DNA of 45,888 bases from Neoconidiobolus thromboides FSU 785. Lineage: Eukaryota > Entomophthoromycota > Entomophthoromycetes > Entomophthorales > Neoconidiobolaceae. The stretch spans positions 1 through 45,888 of the forward strand of contig MU626418.1 in the NCBI GenBank assembly GCA_025603075.1, in the 5' to 3' direction. Shown here one piece after another: positions 21,206-33,107 of the stretch. The notes under the pieces were generated by a model that was given only the letters and a program-made list of their open reading frames with translations, was not told where the DNA came from and did no database searches. The position numbers and the translations under genes are program-made. Positions within the stretch are counted from its first letter, which is position 1; each line of letters starts with the position of its first letter.

Positions 21206-24105
21206 AACCTAGTACAACAATTTAATTTATCAAATAATTCTGAACTAAACGATATAAAGTAATTTAATAGAAAGTTTAGAGAATAAAAAATAAAGAAACA
21301 AAAAGGAGTATTCTAAGCATTAAAATATTTATTACAATACTTTTTTAAATCTTATTTTTGCAGAATTAACAAGTTCGTTATTTAATCATCCTTGATTTAT
21401 TAGCTTATTCTTATAAAACTTGCTTCCAAATTTAATGGCTTTACAGTTATTACTAAATTTGAGGTGATTAGGTATAATTTAATCTTAGTAAAAATATGAC
21501 AAGGCAGATTTTTAATGGACAAATTAGATAAAAAAAAAAATTTTTACATTTGAATTTTGATAGGTAATTTAGCATCGTTGTATGTTTCTTTAAAATTTAA
21601 AACATAAAACAAAAATGTGTTTTTATTGATCTGTTTCACATAAGCAAATTTAAAATGGATGAATCCAATTTTATCAGCTTGGTGAGGCTGAAAAAGATAA
21701 AGGAAAGTGATGCCATCACCCACATAAAATTTAAGAAGTTAATTCCTGTTCCACCCATACATAATTCCTTATCGATTTAAACCTGATTTTATGCACATGA
21801 TTCTACCTTAATTTCAATCCCAAGATCCAAAAAAAATCCTTTCAATTTTAATCATTTTGTAGTTTTACTGTATTTCTATGCGTAAAAATTATACTTGATT
21901 TGATTTGAACTTTACAGTTAAATTTTCCTAAATGCAGAGCTGGGCATTTTAATTTTGTATCTATAGGGTTTAACTATGGCAATTTTTTCTATTTTTAGAT
22001 TTAGTAAATCAAAATCTTAAATACTCAGTTCTACGCTTAGGAAAATTTTGTAGTTTCATATTTTCATTGAAATACGTAATTTCAAATACTAAAATTAGCT
22101 ATTACACAATATCATTATTTATAAATAGCTTCCAATTAACTCAAGATTAAAGACCGAGAACACAAAGATTTAAATGGCCAATTAAACAAAGTAATTTAAT
22201 GATAATAGCATTAACTTATACTTGAATGAATAATAGAAAGATCAGCTTATGTGCAAGGACACAAGATAATCTATATAATATAAGATATTAATTTATTAGT
22301 GAATTAATAAAGTTCCAGTATATATTAGTTTTAAAAAAATCTATACAAAATAGCATACTTAGTGTTAATATATAACGATAATGATTTCAAATAAGATTAA
22401 TAGCTAAAAATCAATTACATCTTTATTTGCTAAACCAAAAAATTTTAAAAGTTCAATATTTGAAGAAGAATTAATTGCATTATTAGACACATGTTTACAA
22501 AGGAAACATCCCCTGTTATTTACTTGTAAACTCTAACTCATTTTAAACTAACACATACCCCATTAAAATTTAATTTATTATATGCATAAGCTATGAAATC
22601 AATACATTTATACATTGAATTAAAATTTAACACACTCCAAGCAGTTAGTCACCTCAAACAAAATAGGTAAAGATATTAAAAATAGTATTTGATACAAAGG
22701 ATCCTTTACATTTAGTCATATTGTTAGCTATTTTATCACGGAATAACTAAGTCTTCTTTTAAGTTTATTTCGAAATGAGGCTAATTACCGCTTTTTGAAA
22801 TAAAAAATTAAACTTAGCATTTTAAGATCAAATTAGAAATAGAAATATAGTATCTGTGGTAGTTTATTGTCACTTAGAGGCAAGGCGATAAAAATATCTA
22901 TTTTCCCGATTGAAATAAAATATATTTACAGTAATATAATATAACAAACAGAAAGTAAGAACTATTTTACTGTTTAAAACAGTAGTTGACTATTTCTACT
23001 GATAAACTTCTTAGCTAAAATAGTTTTAAAAAGCAACCTTACTTTATATTAACATATTAAAACATATTAAGCTTTTGTTTTACTATCAATAGTAACGTAT
23101 TTATAACAAGTTTACTAATTGTATTGATAATTCACCTTTTTCGTAAGGAGTTGATGTGCTTTCAGGATAACTTATTTAATTTACAGATTGAATACTAAAT
23201 TTTCTAAATATTCTTTTAGAAACATAGGAGTCCCTGCAAAGGCGTTGTTAGGCTAGTCTAGATTATGGGATCTTAATGCTTTTAAAGTTAGCATTTACAC
23301 AAAAAGAGTGAATTTACCGGAAGCATCTTAAGAATTTGATTCATACATTGTCCATTTTTTCAGATAAAAATAAACAAAAAAATAAAGGTAAAAAAACACC
23401 TACACTAAAAAATTAAATTATTAGAGTCTAAAAGTTAAATGAAAATTTAATACTCTAGCGAAAATTATCTAGATAGTCTAACTCAAAATAATAATAAAAG
23501 GTTTTTTGAAAATACAAAAAAAAGCTAGAGTTATACTTGACAATCCTTTGCTGCTCTAAAATTTACACATAGCTCACGCTGATAGAATTTAAAGTGCCAA
23601 GGAATCGTTGAGTATAGTCAAGGCACTTAAGCCCTATTGTTGTTTGTAGAGTATTTCTAGCTTAATAATATACTTTGGATTAGTAATAACATAACAGTTC
23701 CAAATTAATTATAATAGAATATTTATAATGTTGCAGTAAAATTATAGATTTATTCTAATCAATTCTCCAATTGGAAATAAAATAAAGATTCAAATGGAGC
23801 TAATTTAACAAATAGTACCATATGGTATTGCTTAAAAACAAATACTTTTATAAATATAGCATTCTATATTGGTTTTATAACTTTTGTCTATAGATTTAAC
23901 TAATTTTTAAAGTACTAATATTTCCAAGTTAAATGTTAGAAAAATAATAAGTAAAATCAAACACAAGAGTTTATTGGTATTCTATATTACTATCACTTAT
24001 GCCTTAAATTGATAAGAAAAATTCGCAGTTTGAAGATGATGTAATTACAAGTAACACTATAAATAAACATAAAATAAATTAAGGACCATTAATTTTTATT
24101 TAAAA
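21206..24105. other. Large intergenic region (2.9 kb)
   Basis: This is the longest gene-free stretch in the left two thirds. It carries no MITE copy. It includes a 41-codon ATG frame at 21655-21780, an ATG-less open stretch at 22411-22536, and a GC-containing hairpin at 23592-23628. None is convincing as a gene by itself. The rest is A/T-rich. Confidence 0.5.
23592..23628. repeat. 7-bp inverted repeat (hairpin)
   Basis: AAGTGCC at 23592-23598 and GGCACTT at 23622-23628 form a perfect stem around a 23-nt loop. It could be a structured RNA remnant or chance. It lies 480 bp upstream of the aldo-keto reductase gene. Confidence 0.5.
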
Positions 24106-24975
24106 ATGAAACCATTTCTTTTAGCAAGCGGTGCCGAAATTCCAAGAATAGGTCTAGGAACCTGGCAATTGCCAAAAGACAAAGTGGGCGGTTTAATTAA
24201 GGAGGCACTTAAATTGGGGTATAGACATTTGGACTGTGCTTTAGATTACGGAAATGAAAAGGAAATTGGGGACGCCATTAGAGAGAGTGGAATCAAAAGA
24301 AATGAAATTTTTATAACTTCAAAGCTTTGGAACACTTACCATCGTCCCGATCTTGTAAAAAAAGCTATCACTAAAACTTTGGCCGACTTGCAAGTCGACT
24401 ATTTAGATTTATATCTTATTCACTTTCCTCACCCAGAACCTGCTGAGGATGAAAACATTGAAATGAAGGACTTCAAACCAAGCTATTCTATTGTAGATAC
24501 TTGGAATGCTATGCAAGAATTAGTTGATTTAGGTTTGGTTAAACATATCGGTGTATCTAATTTCACCATCAACCGTATTAAAGATGTGTTGAATAGTAAT
24601 CCAAAACATTTACCTGCAGCCAACCAAGTAGAGTTACATCCTTATTTAGCACAAAATGAATTGATTGATTTCTGTAATCAACATAATATTCATGTAACAG
24701 GATATTCACCATTAGGTTCTAATAATAATACACCTGTGTTGATAAAAGAAAAAATCCTTTTAGACGTTGCCGAAAAATACAAGGCTTCCCCTGCTCAAGT
24801 TTTACTTAGCTGGGGTATAGCTAGAGGTACTTCTGTAATCCCGAGGACTACTAATTTTGATAGATTAAAGCAAAATATTGAGCTTATTGAACTTAGTAAA
24901 GAAGATACTGAAGCCATCAATAGTTTAAATCAAGGAATTCGATTTAATACTTATTATGACGTATATGATTATTAA
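24106..24975 (+). CDS. Aldo-keto reductase (AKR superfamily)
   Basis: A single exon of 289 aa forming a complete TIM-barrel oxidoreductase, probably NADPH-dependent, reducing aldehydes or ketones. The catalytic tetrad is intact: Asp43 and Tyr48 in HLDCALDYGNEKEIG, Lys73 in TSKLWN, and His106 in LIHFPHP. The AKR signatures KHIGVSNF and the C-terminal VIPRTTNFDRLKQNIE (cofactor-binding, with the Arg typical of NADPH users) are present. The substrate cannot be predicted; the closest style is the fungal GCY1/YPR1-like or plant/animal AKR group. It is convergent with RAD6 downstream. Confidence 0.95.
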   Translation: MKPFLLASGAEIPRIGLGTWQLPKDKVGGLIKEALKLGYRHLDCALDYGNEKEIGDAIRESGIKRNEIFITSKLWNTYHRPDLVKKAITKTLADLQVDYLDLYLIHFPHPEPAEDENIEMKDFKPSYSIVDTWNAMQELVDLGLVKHIGVSNFTINRIKDVLNSNPKHLPAANQVELHPYLAQNELIDFCNQHNIHVTGYSPLGSNNNTPVLIKEKILLDVAEKYKASPAQVLLSWGIARGTSVIPRTTNFDRLKQNIELIELSKEDTEAINSLNQGIRFNTYYDVYDY

Positions 24976-25572
24976 AATTTATTCATAAAGTATTAGGCAT
25001 TATTTTTACCTTTTATTTGTAAAATTACACTAGTAAGCAATACTTAAATGATTTTTTTAAATTCCTAACAGTTTTCTTTTTATAAACTTATTAAAATTAT
25101 TAGTAATATATTAAATCCAGATATTAACATCTTAAAGCATACTTTGGGTTAATGATAATTAGTCCTCAATATTAAAAAAATAATAATAGTAGTACAGCTA
25201 AGCGAAGTTCACATAGCTTAACTTGAACTTTAAGAACAAGTTAATCCTAATCAAAGTAAGTGGATCTATTGTTAAATAACAGCATACTCTAAAAGCTCAA
25301 TAGTTGTATGATAAATAAACTATTTGTGAATAAAGATATTATAATAAGATCATGATTAGCTAACATACTAATAATAAAACAAAAAGCAAAAATACAAAAG
25401 TGAATGACTAAATGATTTAGTAAAAATGAAAAGAGAAATAAATCAATTCCAATCTAAAACTCTATAGTACAACATTTAAACCGCTTCAGAAATAGAAAGA
25501 AATATTTAGAGTACCTTATAATAATCTAAAAAAATATCCGATTTTTAGTTTTAATAAGATTCCAACTTAAAT
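24976..25572. other. Intergenic between convergent AKR and RAD6
   Basis: A/T-rich 3' flanking sequence of two convergent genes. No further feature recognised. Confidence 0.6.
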
Positions 25573-26086
25573 TTAATCCTCCCAACTTAACTCCACTGTT
25601 TCCTTAACTCTTCGAATGTATTCCTTTGTATTATCCCTATATAGCTGAGCCGCTTCAACATTAGCTGGTGAAGAAGGATTGGGGTCATGTAATAAAGATT
25701 GAATAGACGTAAGTATGGCTGCTACATCATAAGTTGGACTCCATCTATTTTGTAAAATATCTAAACATAACTCCCCGGAGGCATATACGTTTGGATGGAA
25801 CATCTTTGAGGTAAACTTTACAGTTGGTGGTTTATTTGGATATGTTTCTTCAAATTGTAGTATTAATTTAAACGTACCGTCTTCAAACGGGGTTTCAGCT
25901 AAATAAAGTCCGGTATGTTTAGTTTACGATTTGATTTATTTAAAAAAATAGCTTACGTGGTCCAAATATTACCGCGTTCCATAACATTATATTATCTGCA
26001 CATGGCGCCCCTGATATCCCCTCTGAAGCATCAGCCTGTAGGCGCTTAAAATCTCTCATTAACCTTCTGCGGGCTGGAGTTGACAT
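25573..26086 (-). CDS. RAD6: E2 ubiquitin-conjugating enzyme Rad6/Ubc2
   Basis: Two exons, 25957-26086 and 25573-25898, give 151 aa. Rad6 monoubiquitinates histone H2B (with Bre1) and PCNA (with Rad18), and acts in N-degron turnover (with Ubr1). The start [17 protein letters not shown] is the Rad6 N-terminus that contacts E3 partners. HPN lies at 78-80. The active-site cysteine is Cys88 ([16 protein letters not shown]), at the same residue number as in other Rad6 proteins. The protein ends at SWED without the long acidic tail of budding yeast, like the animal and fission-yeast forms. Intron position is after Pro43. Confidence 0.97.
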
Positions 26087-26769
26087 AATGAAATTAAAGT
26101 GATAAAAAAATAAAGCTGCTTAAAAATTCACTTTATTATTTATTGTGATATTTTTGCTGTGGAGAAGTGCTTAGTTTGGTTGAACCAATCATTATCTAGT
26201 CATTTTTTCTGTCCAAGAAACCCACTACAAACTAACTTTAGAGTCTGTTTTCGGTTGAGTTTGTATAAAAATCGATTGTATACTTATTTTAGGTTAATTA
26301 ATAGTCTTATGCTTTCATATTTAAATTTGATGATCAAGGCTAATTATAAATCAAAAGCTATTATTATACTCTAAGTTATGTACAAAATCGAGCTAAGTTA
26401 AAAATGAGTAATAAAATAATAACATATATAAAATGATATTCTACTTTATAAATGGATTAAAATAAAAATTTAGGATTTTTATTAACAATCAATCATAATC
26501 AATTAAATGCTGCAAAGTACTATAGTAGTTAAATTGCTTTAAAAGGCCTGACACATGGGATACAGCTGTATTCAAATTCTTAAAATGAGCCCAGTATTAA
26601 TATCCAATAGGTGATTTAAATAAATAAAAAATAAGATGGATTATATCTATTTAATCTATCATGAATAATGGACATAAGATTAAAAAGTATGAAAGAAGCG
26701 TTATAAAATTTAAATTTATTCCCTCTATAAGCTATCTATAACGTAAAATTTATAAGGAAGTATCCATGA
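26087..26769. other. Intergenic, nothing seen
   Basis: RAD6 promoter side and 3' flank of the DUF1764 gene. A 71-codon plus-strand frame at 26159-26374 has no motif and is probably chance. Confidence 0.6.
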
Positions 26770-27434
26770 TTAGTAACAGCATTTGCAGTCAAACGGACAT
26801 AATGGAGTATCTATTTTATTAGCTGTTATCTTATAATTTTGACCATTAATTACCTCCTTCTCCTTCTCCTATTTTAAGCTCTTTCAAGTCGAAGATAGGA
26901 TAGCCTTCTTCAGTTAATTTTCTTTCTAATATTAATTTAAAATCTTTTTTTTAAAAAAGAGAAAAATCAGTTACTTCCTTTAGTTCCTCTAGAATCAAAG
27001 AAATCATCTTCTTCATTAATAATTGGTTTTTGTTTAGAATTTAGTGTATTCTTCTCTTGAAAAACAATCTTGTCAACTTTTGGCTTTGCTTTGGTGTTAT
27101 TGTTAGTAACTATTTATATTTAGACATATCCTTATATTATTTCTATAAAGAAACGTACTTGCTTGTTTGTTCTCTACAACCGGTTCCTTACTCGACTTCT
27201 TTTTTGAAAATAAATCGTCAATGAATTTATCATTGTCTACAAAATTAAAAGTTGTACACTTTGTATTATTAAATTACCTTTTGAATTTATATTTTTGGTT
27301 ATGCTTGATTTATCTACTGGTACAATTTATTAGTCCATATAATACTATTAAACTATTTATTTACTTTTTTCTAAGTTATTTTTAGTATTTTGTTTATTTC
27401 CTTTACTTTTCAATTTCTTATTAAGTTGAGCCAT
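26770..27434 (-). CDS. DUF1764-family protein
   Basis: Six short exons can be joined in frame to roughly 138 aa, from MAQLNKKLKSKG (ATG at 27434) to a C-terminal CPFDCKCCY (stop at 26770). The N-terminal half is Lys/Asn-rich and contains DDLFSKKK. The conserved DUF1764 block follows in order: DDFFDSRGTKGKRKLTEEG, YPIFDLKELKIGEGEGD, then TPLCPFDCKCCY, whose four cysteines could bind metal. The final exon is needed to recover the Cys block. Function of the family is not known to me. The gene is divergent from SPT6 with a 334-bp shared upstream region. Confidence 0.88.
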
Positions 27435-27768
27435 TGTTAAAACAAATAAAAAACCAAACTTATTCTATTTAAACTTTTAGAATAAAATAAGAAGGATTAA
27501 AAATACAAAGTGCCACTTATACTACTAGGAAAAATTAAAAGATATTGATAAAACTTATTTTATATCTATACTTTCTTTTATTGATAGTTTGGAGTGTTAT
27601 TTACTTTCAAAAACTAGTATTTTAAATATAATAAATACAACGCTGCTCAGCTTATGCCACTTTTTGCATAATGTAAATTTCGTGAAATCATTGCAAATTG
27701 AGAACTAAAGTATAAAAGGGGTGATTTTTGTTTTTCAATTTTAACTTTTTATTTCATTTCTTTTAAAA
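27435..27768. promoter_or_regulatory. Divergent promoter region DUF1764 / SPT6
   Basis: The 334 bp between two divergent start codons must hold both core promoters. On the plus strand TATAAAAGGG at 27711-27720 is a strong TATA box 58 bp upstream of the SPT6 ATG. No equally clear TATA box is seen for the DUF1764 side. Confidence 0.6.
27711..27720 (+). promoter_or_regulatory. TATA box of SPT6
   Basis: TATAAAAGGG sits 58 bp before the SPT6 start codon. It is the only good TATA motif in that gap that ends in a G-run. Confidence 0.6.
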
Positions 27769-30700
27769 ATGTTAGATTCAGAGTCAGAATCAGATGTTCA
27801 AGAAATAAGACATAATAGAAGAAGACGTGCAGTAATAGATGATGAAAGCCCGGATGAAGAAGAGGAAGATGAAGAAGATGAAGAAGGTCTGGATGAGTTT
27901 GAAAAGGATGACTTTTTAGTAGATGAAGAAGAAGAAGAGGAGGAAGAAGAGACTATTAAAGTTAAAAAACCAAAGAAAAAGAAGAAAATATCGAATAGTA
28001 ATTTATTGTAACTACTCGTGGTTTAAACTAAAACAATATTAGGTGAGGACGAACTTGATGAAGCGGATCTTGATTTGATTAAAGAGAATACTGGTTTGAA
28101 CTTGGGCTCAAATAAAGTAAGTTTCTTCAATAATAAATATTTAGATTGATTTCTTAATAATCAAAGTTAACCCGTCTTCAAAGAAAGAGAGATGATGATT
28201 ACTCTGATGAACAAGAAGATTACGATCAAAATTATAATAAGGATCATTTAAACAATATGTTTGCAGATGAAGAAGAAGGAATTGTGCAAGACGAGGAATA
28301 TGATGATTATTTAGATGATTTTATTGAGCATGATCTTGGAGATGATGAAGAAGATATGCAAGATGAAGATCCTCAAGTAATGATGGAACGCAGAGAAAAA
28401 ATAAGGCAACAAAAATCCGAACACCTCCGTAAGTTACGAGCATCTGGCGTTGATGTTGAGTAAGTTCATTTATTTTATATTTAATTTTATGCTAATCTCA
28501 TTTAGAGTTCAAGACATTATCATTGAAATTTTTGGTGATGGAACTGATTATAACTATGCTATGTTTGATCCAGACGTCGTCAGAGAATCGAATAAAGAAG
28601 CTCCACAGACTGCGCTTCAAGCAGCTTTTGAACCTGCTGAACTTGCTGAAAGAATGATGACAGAGCAAGATGAAATTATTCGGAATATGGATATGCCTGA
28701 GAGGATGCAAGGGAGGTTCGCTGATTTGATGGATAATAGGCCCGATGATTCAGAAATTGAAGCAGAAGCTACTTGGATATGTAACAAGATGGTTGATTTA
28801 TTGCAATCAGAATTCTTTTCAGAAGTAGCAACTAGTACAGCACCATCAATAGTAAAGGACTCAGTAACGGCATGCCTTGCTTTTTTCAATAAAGATTTCC
28901 TTGAAGTTCCATTTATTTGGCATTATCGTAGAGACTATTTGATTCACCAAGATTCCAAAATTGATCACCTAAAAGACATTCTTCAGTTACCTGATATCTG
29001 GAGAATATATGATCTTGATAGCAAATATAAATTATTTCGTGGACAGCTCAAGAAATTCGAGAATAATTATTTAAATAATGAAAAAGAAAAGAGGTTTGAT
29101 GACTACGTTGAAAGATACGCTCGAAGTGTTGAAAAAATTGAGGAAGTACAGGATATGATTGATTATATTAGTGTTAACTTTAGCTCCAAATCGAAAGGCC
29201 CTCGAGTGAATAACTCAAATGCAAATTTTTTTGAAAATTGTAAGCTAGCAGGGCTTGATGATTTGGTTTTGGAGTTCGGAATTTCACCACAAAACTTTGG
29301 GATCAATGTAATAGAAGGCCTAAATGTATATATTTCTCAAGATCCTCCGATAGCACCGCTTGAACTGTGTAAAAAATATGTATCAAAATATTTACCTACC
29401 CCCGAGCTTGTGCTTAAAAACATAAAAACATATATTTCGCAGCTCATGTATTACGATTTGAGATTGAGAAAATCAGTACGACAAGCATTTGAGCTTAGTT
29501 CCGTTATATCTGTGCAACCTACCCCAAGAGGTGTTTTGGAAATAGATACAAATAGTAGATTCTTCTCATTTAAGTTTGTTGATAAAAAGCCAATTTATAA
29601 TATGGGATATAAATTTCTTTTAATGCTAGAAGCAGAGGAACTAGGGTTAATTAAATTGGATGTAACTCTACCTAGAAAAGGGGATTTCATTTCAAATATA
29701 TTACTGTTTTACTATGGTGATCAATCTAACCCCAATTCCAAACTTTGGAATAAGACTCGTTCTGATATAATTGAATTGCTTTTTTATGAAAATTTCTTCC
29801 CTGTGTTAGAAGTTTGGATAAAGGAGAAGCTTAGACTACAAGCACAAGAGTATTTAGCCATCGAAGTCCAAAATGCAATCGAAAGAAAAATAAGTATGGC
29901 ACCTTATAAATCTCATAACATGAGAAGCGGTATCCCTCCTCGCGTGATTGCTATGAGTAACGGTACTGGACAAATGAGAGACCCATCAGTTGCAGTATAT
30001 TTAAATGAGAAGGGCATTGTTGAAGAAGTACTTGAGTTTGGCGACTTGAGGGATGAAGCCAATAAGACCATATTAGCTTCCTTTTTCGAATCACATCCAG
30101 CTGACGTGATCGTTGGATCTGGTTTTGATTTAGCAGCAAGAAGCTTTATGGAAAGAGTTCGAACGGTTTTTTCCGAATCCAGAGCAATCTATGATAGTCC
30201 ATGTGAAATCATATTACATACTGACGAAGCTGCAAGAATATACTTCCTTTTAGATAAAGCACATGAGGAATTTCCAAAATACCATCAAGTCGCGCTATAT
30301 TGTATATCTTTGGCTAGACATCTACAAGATCCACTTATTGAGTTTGCTGCCTTAGGTGAAAACATTTCAAACATCACATTTCATCAATATCAACATCTTT
30401 TGCCCAAAGAAATGCTTGACACAGCTATTGAAAGAGCTTTTGCGAACGTGGTTAGTACTGTTGGTATTCGTATATATATGCTTCCTTCGAATAAAAGATT
30501 AGGAAATTTAGTAAAATATATCCCAGGTCTTGGCCCAAGAAAAGCTCAACTTCTTATAAAAAGAACAGAGGAAGTCGATAGATACGAATCTCGAGCTGAA
30601 TTAGTCACGAGAAAAGGTGTTACAAGAAATGTTTTTGTTAACTGTGCGCCATTTATTCAGCTTTTGAATCCAACTGAGGTTTTAGATGCTACTCGTATGC

Positions 30701-32367
30701 ATCCTGAAGATTATAGTTTAGCAAGAAAAATGGCTGCTGATGCCCTTGAAGTAGATGAAGATGAGATGGATGATAGCAGCCATCCCTCTGCAAATGTTAC
30801 TGAAATTATAGAAAGACAAAGCCATCGCCTTAATGATTTAGATTTATCTGATTATTCTATGATTTTAAGTAAGAAATATGAAGCCCCCAAAACTGCAGTT
30901 TTGACAATGGTTAAGAGGGAATTCTGTAACCCATTTGGTGAAAATCGTTTGCCATTTAAACCTGCAAGCTTTGAAGAGCTTTTTGCGCAACTTACAGGTG
31001 AAACTGTCGAAACACTTAGTTCACATATGACTGTCCCTATTGAAATAACAAAAGTCCTCCCAAGAGTAGTACTTTGCAAATTAAGCTCAGGTTTAGATGG
31101 CGTTATACCATTTCGAAGAATCATTAAAAAAGATGAGCTTCAGCAAGGGTCTATTGTCCAAGCAGCAATTATTTCTGTCAATTTGGAACGATTCCAGGTT
31201 GAACTTTCGTTGCTTGAAGAAGATATACGCGAGTGTCAAAGAAAAGCCAAACTTTATTATAGTAAAGATGGTCCAGGTGTAGATAAATATTTTGCGCAGC
31301 AATTATTTGAGAAAGAACTTACAGATCACCCAGAAATATACCCAAATATGCCTAAACAAATTCGTACTACTAGAACAAGGAATCCCAATGTGGGCGCGAT
31401 TATGAATCCATTTTATAAAGATCTTACTTTCCATGAAGCTGAAGAATATCTTGCAAACAAGAACATTGGCGAATACTTGCTTCGTCCATCATCTCATGGT
31501 GCAAATCATATTTCACTTACATGGAAGTTCTATACCAATGTTTATTATCACTTAAACATAAAGGAAGAAAGCCACCCTGATTTCCCAAATGCTCCACCAC
31601 GCCTTAAAATAGCAAATTACACTTACACGGATTTAGATGAACTTGTAGTCAGTTTTATTGATGCTAGTAGACATAAAGTAGATGAATTAATTAAGCATCC
31701 AAAATTCCATAAAGGTACTCAGAGTAGCTTAGAGGAATATATCACCACCACTTCACTTGCACAACCTAAACAGTCTATTTATGGACTCTGTGTTGATGAT
31801 AAAAGCCCTGGATATTTCAGTTTAGGGTTCAAATTAAATGGAAAATCAAGGTTTATGATATGGCCTATCAAAGTGGAACCTAAGGCATACATTTTAAATA
31901 AAGTATCGTACCCAGATACAAGCGCATTGATGAATGGCTTTAAACTCATGGCAGCCAACCTTGCTGCACAGGCACAAGCGCCTTCTCAAGGCCATCAACA
32001 TATACAAGGGTTTAGACCAATGGCGCGCCCACCAAGACCTTTACCAGTACCACCAAATATGCATGGCCAACCACATCCAATGCATCCAGGTATGCAGGTG
32101 CCAAGGCATCCACGACCAGTAATGCATATGCAAGGACATCGACCACCTCAATTCCCACATCACCAAATGCATATGGGAAGGCCTATCCCACCACCCTTTG
32201 CATCTCAATATCCTGGGGCATTACATCAACATGGTCAACCACAAATGATGATCCCAGGACGCCCTAATAATATTTATCCAGGGCATACAAGTTCATCATT
32301 ACAACCCCAACAAGATCCTAATTACAACCCCCAAAATAACAATTATCATGGCCAACCATATCAGTAA
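27769..32367 (+). CDS. SPT6: Transcription elongation factor and histone chaperone Spt6
   Basis: Four exons (27769-27997, 28043-28116, 28167-28459, 28506-32367) join in frame to 1485 aa, normal for Spt6. It travels with RNA polymerase II and re-forms nucleosomes. The first ~190 residues are very acidic and include the conserved DLDLIKENTGLNL. The Tex-like core follows: helix-turn-helix, YqgF-like (~690-750, SVAVYLNEKG...DVIVGSGFDLA), helix-hairpin-helix (~870, IPGLGPRKAQLL) and an S1 domain (~1045-1110). The tandem SH2 module has the phosphate-binding Arg1192 in EYLLRPSS. The C-terminal ~150 residues are Pro/His/Gln/Met-rich and disordered. The intron 1 donor was chosen as AAT A|gtaatt because it alone keeps the frame into DELDEADLD. 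Confidence 0.97.
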
Positions 32368-32634
32368 GGTATCGATCTCACTATTTTGATCTATTATAAC
32401 TTTTATATTTCCTTTGGTATTACCTTTTATAGGCTTTTTTAACTAACAAGAAATAATCTCAAAAATAAAATAAAAGTAAAGCATATTATGCAACTTGATA
32501 TTTTATATTTCATCTGATCAAATTTTTCTAACAAGTAATAATAGTAAAGTCTGCTATTGAAACTAAATAAACATTAAAAATGTTAGTAAATTTTTTAAAC
32601 TTTTTTCTATAATAGTGGTGAGTGGATTATATAT

Positions 32635-32733
32635 GGGAATGTATTTTTGTATTCAAGAATTTTACTAACAATTTTTCCACTCAAATAGTGCTTAAAAGAT
32701 GGAAAAAATGCTGAAGCTAAAAAAAACATCCCC
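32635..32733 (-). mobile_element. Foldback MITE-like element, copy C
   Basis: 99 bp, GGGAATGT to ACATCCCC, flanked by ATAT at 32631-32634 and 32734-32737. The inner arms TTTTTCCA and TGGAAAAA are intact. Confidence 0.88.
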
Positions 32734-32890
32734 ATATAGTTATTTTTAATTTGACAAGATTTAATTATCAACTATTAATTTTGATGAATAACTTGAAATT
32801 CAAAATTATTTTATTCTTTAAAGTAGAAGAATAGTTACATATAACTGATCTTTTTCATCAGCACTAAATTATCTCAAATAGAAAAGATAA

Positions 32891-32984
32891 GGGGATGTAT
32901 TTTTATATTTAAGAATTTTATTAACAATTTTTCCACACGAATAGCGCTTAAAAGATGGAAAAATGAAGTCAAAAAAACATCCTC
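32891..32984 (-). mobile_element. Foldback MITE-like element, copy D
   Basis: 94 bp, GGGGATGT to ACATCCTC, with a small deletion near the right inner arm. It is flanked by ATAA at 32887-32890 and 32985-32988. This non-palindromic tetranucleotide is direct evidence for a 4-bp target duplication. Confidence 0.88.
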
Positions 32985-33107
32985 ATAATTTAAAGTTCAA
33001 TATCTTTTTAATTTTATTTTTATAAGCTATCATGAGAGCACTCCAAGGGAAGAGGATACACTCAGAGACGGCAGCACAGCAATAATTAATCAGTGGATTT
33101 AAAAAGC

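Larger units (their letters stand above)
32368..33107. other. Intergenic between SPT6 and LSM12 with two MITE copies
   Basis: A 740-bp gap between convergent genes. It contains copies C (32635-32733) and D (32891-32984), 157 bp apart and in the same orientation. It marks the left edge of the MITE-dense part of the window. Confidence 0.7.

Noticed and set aside
26159-26374. 71-codon plus-strand frame upstream of RAD6
   Set aside because: It is rich in Phe, Leu, Asn, Tyr and Ser as expected by chance, lies in the RAD6 5' flank, and shows no recognisable feature.
32635-32733. TA target duplication (Tc1/mariner) for the MITE
   Set aside because: ATAT flanks suggested TA, but copies A, D, K and M have non-TA tetranucleotides that match exactly on both sides.
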